DNA of 64,000 nt. Source: Triatoma infestans (lineage: Eukaryota > Arthropoda > Insecta > Hemiptera > Reduviidae). Below the pieces are notes generated by a model. That model did no database searches. It had not been told where the DNA came from and saw only the letters and a list, made by a program, of their open reading frames with translations. Positions within the stretch are counted from its first letter, which is position 1; every line of letters starts with the position of its first letter. This document shows positions 57,701 to 64,000 of the stretch, in pieces. The stretch spans positions 62,001-126,000 of the forward strand of contig JAAEAF010000103.1 in NCBI GenBank assembly GCA_011037195.1, read 5' to 3'. The position numbers and the translations under genes are program-made.

Positions 57701-60700
57701 CCCAGGGGATCCACAATGAACTCTCAATGCAGGTCGCAGTGGAATGAGGCGTTGCCCTCCCCGTTTTCAATTTAATCTAATTCTACACATGTTGCAACAG
57801 TCATTGTGACAGATACCGTTTGAATTTTTTTCTTTCTTAAACTTCAATGTCACTGTTTCTATGGAAATGTCTGTATGTATGGATGTATCGTATATTTACT
57901 CCATATGTAAAAGTGTAACAACATGAATAAGCTTCCAATTTTTCCAGGAACCCATTACTTCCTACTAATACCACAAAATTCTTACCATCAGGCATAAAAC
58001 ATCCTACTTCTGAAGGACTTTCCAATGAGAAATACTTGGCAACATCAAATGTAGGTACCTTCCACATAGACAAAGACTCTTTTTCTGCAAGTATAAGAAC
58101 GTTAGCTTGAGGATGCCATTCTAACCACTATAACCAATAAAATAGAATATACTAAAATAAATATTGGTAATTTCTTGTTCATTTAACGTTTAATATCATG
58201 AAATAAATAATTTACAAGCTCATTAAAAAAAAACTTAAAAATTAATTTCAATAAAAAGAAGATGGAATGGTAAAATATTATATTAGATAGTAAAAACTAT
58301 AATTCAGGCACTCTTTTAAAGTCATTCCCTACGCCTAACTTAAATTACCAACATACCGCTAGAGTAAAAGATTAAGTATACACTACCCATACCCACCCAC
58401 AGTTTATACAACTCAATTTTCTTCCCCCTGTTTAAATAAAACACAGATTTTTACATCTCTCTCAACATATTAATAACACCATTTAAACGTTAATTAATAT
58501 CATCTAAACATTAAAAAGTGAATAGATTTGACTTCTCTCTAATTATTTATTTAATATCATCACAAATTTACCATTTTGTACCAACCTTCTTACATACCAA
58601 TTTATCTACATATTTTCTAAAAACTTTTTTGGAAAAATTGACTTAGTCGAATTCTAGATTACAGTATCTCTCTAAAGTGCCCTTTCAATAATAATGTACA
58701 TTCTACCAGCTCTATAATATTAAAGATGCGACAAAGGAGTTATTTATTTCATTTTTAACAAAACTCTTCATAAAATAAAAAATTAGAAGTACTTACAGAC
58801 GGTTCGTTGAAATTCATAGAATGCATTTTTGTGAAATTATTATTAGAATATTTCCAACAGGTACAATTTCCAGCCATATCTACTGCGACTAAATATTTTC
58901 CATCATGATTAAATTTTATTAATGTGACAGAATCCTATAAAATATATAGTGTTAAGAAAGAAATTACTTCTGGTATAACAGTTTAGGAAATTTACGATGG
59001 AAAGCTCCTAATAAAAAATAGAAAATACAATTTTATTACAGAAAAAAAGGAAGTGGATAATGGAAGAAAAAAAATGGGAGAATTCAGGAGGAAGAAGTTA
59101 GAAAGGCATGGGAAAAATGAAAAATGCTAAAGATAAATGGAGTCCGCCTAGAAAAATTGTGGTAAATCTGCTTAAATTCGATAATTTCCTCTTATCCCAT
59201 TTTCTAAATGAGCTTTATCAAACTAGTTTCATCTGCCCAAAGAAATCAGAACCCGCTTCGTTAACCAAGAAAGGGATCGCATTAGGCTTGATCACTTTCT
59301 TTTAAAATCTAACAATGTTGTCATATATGTATTTAAAAATAATCAATAAACCTCACATTGCTTAAAAGTAATATCTGCATAACCCATATTTTTAACAAGA
59401 AAACAAACTAAAATTTAATGATTTTTTTTTAATTACTTGAAATTTTTCTTCCACCAAAATATGTGTGTCAATGCCATTCCAGATATATAACGTTTCTTCT
59501 TCACATCCACCTACTACAACTTCTCCATTAGGGTGAAATGCACAGGCATAAACCGGACCTATAAAGAGTAATTCTAATCTTACAACTTGCTTGTTAAGAA
59601 TCATAGCTCAAAACTTTTTTTTCAAGAATTAAATATGATTATCCTCCCATTATAGCTTTGAAAAACAGAAAAGCTTGGAATTCAGAGTTCTCTAAAAGTC
59701 TCTTACTTACTATACGAGAGCGTGGGTGCTTGAATATACACAGCTAATCTGAAGATTAACATCTCAGTAAGCCAAATAAGCTAGCCACAGTCTTTCAGGC
59801 ACAAATAATCAATCCACTTTGCTGTTGAGTCTGTGACTGAGAGTCTCTGACAGTCTTGCCGCACTTCTTGTAATGCAATAAAGAGGATGCCTGCACATAA
59901 GGCTCTCCCTTTAGGAAACAATAGGCTTCGACAGCCCTTTGCATCTTTTCAAAAGTCATGTTAATGCGGCATTAATATCCAAGTAGATAGTAAATATAAA
60001 GAGTGATGACTGGAAATCCAGACCAGGCCTGGCATTTTTGTAGGTATTAAAAGCTGTCCCCTAAATTCGTTGTAGAATTCTTCCAACAATGCCGGAAAGC
60101 CGCCTTTGAGATGATAGTGAAAATACTTAAAAGTGTGTGAAGGATTAAATGTGCAACTTCGTTTCGTCATTCCCTACCTAAATTATCCCCCCAGAACCAC
60201 CCCCCCACTATCCTACTATGAGAAAACGTTCGTTCGCTTTTTACAGTGAGAACTGTTGGCTTTTCAATATAAGAAATGTCCGCTTTTTATCAAATAGGTA
60301 ACTGCCAAAAATGTATCCTACGTTAAAAAGAAAAAAAACGACATATATCACCAATATGGTCACATAGCATATATAGCAATCCTTAGGGATAGAAGAAACA
60401 AAGCCCGCAAATTTTATGAAAGAATCGTCCTGTTCGGTGTCTGATTAAAACAACGATTGGAAACTATACTCTGAATAAGCGAGGACCACAAAAGCATCGG
60501 GGTCAACAAAAGGATCACGGTAACTTAGGCTAGAGCTAGGTCACATTTTATATTTTATTATAAAAATTAAATGCTTCATCACTTCTCATTCATGATAAAT
60601 TACAACAAACTCACATTAAACTTACTGAGAGGATAAACTGCCAGAACATCACTGTTCGATGAACTCGTAACTGAGGAAAGTGGCTCCTCCTATAAGTTTA

Positions 60701-61287
60701 TTTCACCAAATATGGCGACAAATTACTTAGATTCTATTTTACTTTTGTAAATGTATATTTCTAGATATTAAGAAGATTTTTTAAATAATATTCTAAGTGA
60801 CTTTCATAATAATTCAAACTTTTTTAACTCCTGGATTTTAGAATGATCACAATTTGGGGGAGGAGGAGGCATAAACTTCTAATGAAAATTCCTCCTAATA
60901 TATCTTTAAAAATTCACGATATACTAAACTTGTAACATTTAAAAAAATATAAAGACATACCGAGCCATGAATTATCGAAAAATTTTACCACTTAATAAAA
61001 AAATCTTAAATCTACAGAAAAGAGAGAGACCTAACAAAATTACCTCTGCGTAAACTAAAAGTATAATTAGAATTATCTGCATTGGGCATGATTGTCTCAT
61101 CATTGTCACTGCCAACTTCGGAATCGTCTCCACCCTGTACCATTTCTTCATTGCTATAGTCATCATCATCTACTATTTCTGTTATTTCGTCAACATCTAC
61201 AAGTTCTAAATCATCTACAACCAAATCATCATCCTCATCAGATACTCTCCTAAAAGTATGTGACGGTTCTTCCCCATTAGACCCCAT
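54752..61287 (-). CDS. AAMP: WD40-repeat protein of the AAMP family
   Basis: Eight exons on the minus strand: 61287-61044, 59558-59437, 58934-58797, 58127-57986, 55814-55605, 55524-55394, 55241-55066, 54836-54752, giving 415 residues (human AAMP 434). The N-terminus is very acidic (DEDDDLVVDDLELVDVDEI), as in AAMP. WD repeats follow: GPVYACAFHPNGEVVVGGCE, DSVTLIKFNHDGKYLVA, WLEWHP with MWKVP, CFMPDGKN, VSLDVHPDNCLVALGTKRGR, HTISLSGIG, GHTKTIMDITLS and DGKRLMTSSDDGTVKIF. The W-x-EWHP ... MWKVP and MPDGK boxes are AAMP signatures. AAMP is a cytoplasmic/nuclear WD40 scaffold; its yeast relative Sqt1 is a ribosomal-protein chaperone. All phases agree. The donor after 55605 (ATTA|GTGGGA) is weak; nearby GTGATT and GTAAAC do not keep phase with the next exon. 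Confidence 0.87.
55815..57164. other. AAMP intron, unclassified
   Basis: The left part of the intron between the fourth and fifth coding exons. Frames of up to 77 codons are present without family features. The fold-back and LINE pieces begin at 57165. Confidence 0.5.
57165..57450. mobile_element. Fold-back family element inside an AAMP intron, truncated
   Basis: Left arm 57165-57300 with a minus-strand motif at 57236-57273 (UUGAUGA, GAAAC, GUU, so one core base is changed). Right arm to about 57450 with CUGAUGA but a lost GAAAC. The right arm is cut off by a non-LTR 3' segment beginning near 57452. Confidence 0.6.
57452..57765 (+). mobile_element. Non-LTR retrotransposon 3' end in an AAMP intron
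   Basis: GC-rich stretch sharing the AAGCTTCATGACAGAGC and CAGTGGAATGAGGC boxes with the reverse complement of 48885-49030. It abuts and truncates the fold-back element at 57450. Confidence 0.6.
59559..61043. other. AAMP first intron
   Basis: 1.5 kb; less AT-rich around 59800-60180 but no family recognised. The AAMP peptide is continuous across it (SLRR to GPVYACAF), so no exon is missing. Confidence 0.6.
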
Positions 61288-61714
61288 GTTACCTGATGAC
61301 TGTAACTGAAGGAAAGAAGAATGAGAATCAAAAAAGTAGAAAGAAAATAAAAACTCTCTAAGAAAAGTTAACAGAAAAATATACTTACGCGGTACTACAG
61401 TTAAAGCCTTGAATGGTACCAAATTTAGAATAGAAAAATAAATTTAATTTAATAAATAATACAGAAAATTAACTATTTTATCATTATACGAGATAGCAAC
61501 TTCATCAATAGTGTCTGTAATAACCTCCTAATCAAAAAAGGAACTCACATGGCTGTCAAATCTATCGACTTGAGAGATAAATCATTCGATTTAACTGATC
61601 GATAGTGATTTCAATTTACTTTTAATTTGAAAATGGTAAATAACGCGTTGACTGCTATATAAGTCCCAGGCTATATAAGTTCCAATGACAGACAGACCGT
61701 TTGTATAAGGTGAA

Positions 61715-61800
61715 AAAGACATTGGAAATTATTAACAATTTCGAAAAACCAGGAAGAGTTATTGCTGTTGATGAGTCCATGGTACCAAACTTGTTTTTTT
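61715..61800 (+). mobile_element. piggyBac transposase relic
   Basis: One open stretch, EIINNFEKPGRVIAVDESMVP, contains the VDE-x-MVP motif around the first catalytic Asp of piggyBac transposases. The sequence falls apart right after it. Confidence 0.5.
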
Positions 61801-62184
61801 AGTTTATTCGTAAGATATTTATTTTTTAAAGTGTTTGTAAGATTATTCATATATTTTCAGAAGTTATATTTATTTCTATTTAGAAGAAAATTTATTTTGT
61901 TTATGTTGCTTTTATTCATTTTGTTAGTTAGTGTTCAAGGTAGTAAATACAGTTGTACACAATTGATGACAACTCTGGCTGACGGTGTTACGCACCAAGC
62001 TTTGAAGTTTATTTTGTTTATTTACATGTCATAAATCTTTGTCAATAAAGCATTTCTATTCTCCATTCTTTTCTAATAAGGCAAGAAAGGGATAGACTAT
62101 AGCTCCCAAATGTCTTTGTACCATTCTGTCTTAAGGAGTTTAAAATGGTACAAAAATTTAATGTTTCAAATATTATTTGGAGCC

Positions 62185-62245
62185 ACTGTTCAGAGCCCGC
62201 TCTAGGGTTGGGCAACCCGGGCATTTGTCCGGGGCGCCATTTTGG
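62185..62245. mobile_element. hAT-like element end
   Basis: The box GGGCAACCCGGGCATTTGTC followed by CGGGGCGCC resembles the conserved ends of some hAT transposons. Only the end is recognised. Confidence 0.3.
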
Positions 62246-62529
62246 ATGTAAGTGTGGGTAAAATATTTTTGCGTTAAATGCTCAAATTTCACTAATCGAT
62301 TTTTTCGTTCGCTAAAAATTTTTAGTGCGTAGCGCATTTATATTGTTTATGTCTTAAAGCTAAAAATATTTACTTTATTATTGAAAAATTATAGCAGTAT
62401 TTGTAAAGGACGATGCTTAAACTTGTTTGATGAAGCATGTACTTCTCTGAACAGAATAGCATTAGCACACAAAGAGAGTGCTGCTTCAGCTTGTGTTTGA
62501 ACATGCATAGATCTGCTTAAAAAAATATA

Positions 62530-63725
62530 TTCACTGCTGGTAAAAAGTTTGGGACCACCTAGAATAAAAATGTATTATATTTATTTTTGTTAATTTAATG
62601 ATTTGTTATGAAGTGTCAGTAATTCATAAATATTATATTTAATCTATATACAATAATATAAGCGATAACAAATTCATTACAAAGTACAAATCTTTCCCAA
62701 AAATAAATTTCGACTTTCATCAAAGTGACCACCTCTCCGCTTAATTACTTCTCTTAATTCTAGGCATTCTCTCAATCAATTTATTGATTGTTTCGAATTC
62801 AGTATTACTCCACACACTGTACAGTATCTGCCACAGAGCATTTAGAGAATTAGGGCACATGATACGAACTTTTCCATCTAGCTCATCCCACAAAATCTCA
62901 ATTGGGTTCAAGACCGGGTTTCGCGAGGGCCAGACCATATTGACACATATTTTTCATCTTCTTTTTCCTCAAGGTATTGTCTACATAATTTGGAAGTATG
63001 TTTAGGGTCACTGTCCTGTTGCATAATGATTTTTTTCCTCAATCAATCGCTGACTGCATGATAAGGCATGATTGATGAATCAAGGGTAAGGCATGATTTT
63101 TCTAAAATGCTTTTATGATTTTCTTTTTTCATTATCCCGTCAATATGGAAGAGATCACCTATTCCATAGCCTGAAAAACATCCCCAAACCATGACCGGGC
63201 CCTCTCTTTGCATAACGGTGGGTATTATGCATTATGGTTGTAGTTTTTCTGAGCTGAAAGGTTCCTCCAACATTTCACTGTGAAGTCTCTGTATTTTAAG
63301 CCCACTCTGAACGTTTCTTCTTGTTTGCACCCTTTAATAATGGTTTCAGCGATGCAACTCTTCGTATTAAGTTCGCTTGACGAAGTCGCCTTTGAACAGT
63401 TGAGACAGAAATTGGCCTCGAACTTGTTCAATAACTTCCCTCTGATTTTTGGAGCTGTGAGTCGTTTGTTTCTTTTACTTCATAAAATAATGAACTTATC
63501 CTCACCTGTGGTTGTTGATTTTGGTCTCCCGGAGCGGTGTAAATCTTCAAGATCACCATATTTTTTAAACCGTTTGATATATGGTGAACACCATTTTTGG
63601 AAATTTAAGTTCAGCCGTTATTTTTCGTTCTGATTTCCCTATTTTATATAAAGTTCAAATGACAATTCTGGTAGCAACACTCAGTTCTTTAACTTTGCCC
63701 ATTTTGTATTAATTCAAGAGGAAAA
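62530..63725 (-). mobile_element. Tc1-like transposon, decayed
   Basis: The minus strand starts MGKVKELSVATRIVI followed by a stop (63700 downward) and ends with WPSRNPVLNPIEILWDELD (about 62940-62880), the conserved C-terminal box of Tc1 transposases. The sequence GTAAAAAGTTTGGGACCACC at 62540 fits a Tc1 terminal repeat. Several stops and frameshifts: a pseudogene. Confidence 0.75.
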
Positions 63726-63737
63726 ATCAACGTTGCA

Positions 63738-63835
63738 ATAAGATGTACTCGTAAAGATGTACCGTGAAGATATACTCGTAACCGTGAAGATACTCGTAAA
63801 CGCAAAAAGATATACTCTTAAACCGTGAAGCTCAA
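63738..63835. repeat. Short degenerate tandem repeat
   Basis: Four to five units of AAGATrTACTCGTAAACCGTG with variations, next to the Tc1 relic. Confidence 0.55.
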
Positions 63836-64000
63836 GGAGTGAACTAATCCCAATTAAATAAAATAGGATAAAAAGTAAGTAAATAATGATTTGTTGAAAA
63901 CAATACAAAGTCCTAATCTACAAACAGAATCAATAATTTGAAAGAATTATTCTCTGTGAATTACTAACAAATCGAAGAGGTAAATTGTTTCTCAAAGGGC

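Noticed and set aside
1..64000. CRISPR arrays, operons, bacterial insertion sequences, rRNA
   Set aside because: None seen; the sequence is eukaryotic with spliced genes.

Overview
The window is an AT-rich animal nuclear sequence, almost certainly from an insect. It has multi-exon genes with GT-AG introns, and the longest gene is an insect-type LUBEL/HOIP. Introns and spacers are packed with Penelope-like, mariner, Tc1, Harbinger, I/R1-type non-LTR and tRNA-SINE remnants. I cannot name the species. Five protein-coding genes can be reconstructed exon by exon with consistent reading phase; all other long open frames look like shadows, repeats or chance.

Layout. (1) About 1.2-32.7 kb, plus strand: most of a linear-ubiquitin E3 ligase gene (LUBEL, orthologue of vertebrate HOIP/RNF31). 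I see 22 exons per transcript, 2,299 codons in the window, and the 5' end lies outside. Order: proline-rich region, B-box zinc finger, RS/acidic region with an NZF zinc finger, UBA-type helices, a 2.77-kb disordered exon, RING1-IBR-RING2 and the linear-chain-determining domain (LDD). (2) 32.7-40.0 kb: intergenic transposon graveyard. (3) 40.04-41.28 kb, minus: a three-exon UPF0711/C18orf21-type zinc-ribbon protein, head to head with (4) 41.80-45.40 kb, plus: a five-exon lysosomal thioesterase (PPT2 type). (5) 45.4-50.4 kb: repeats. (6) 50.46-51.85 kb, plus: a single-exon serine carboxypeptidase (CPVL type). (7) 54.75-61.29 kb, minus: an eight-exon WD40 protein of the AAMP family. (8) 61.3-64.0 kb: piggyBac, hAT-like and Tc1 remnants.

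Two observations stand out. First, the LUBEL LDD is encoded by two alternative exons of identical length (169 nt) and identical phase (30061-30229 and 31814-31982). Either one splices in frame between the same neighbours, while including both causes a stop after four codons. This is the signature of mutually exclusive splicing inside the domain that decides linear-chain formation. Second, a family of short fold-back elements scattered through the window, together with a Penelope-like element inserted in the LUBEL intron that splits RING1, carries hammerhead-ribozyme cores (CUGANGA - stem II - GAAAC - GUC/GUU). The copies with readable ends have 12-14-bp target duplications, so the short elements may be non-autonomous, ribozyme-bearing Penelope or retrozyme derivatives.

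The five genes do not form one pathway. LUBEL is an innate-immunity and stress ubiquitin ligase, PPT2 and the carboxypeptidase are lysosomal or secreted hydrolases, UPF0711 is a nuclear or RNase-MRP-type factor, and AAMP is a WD40 scaffold.
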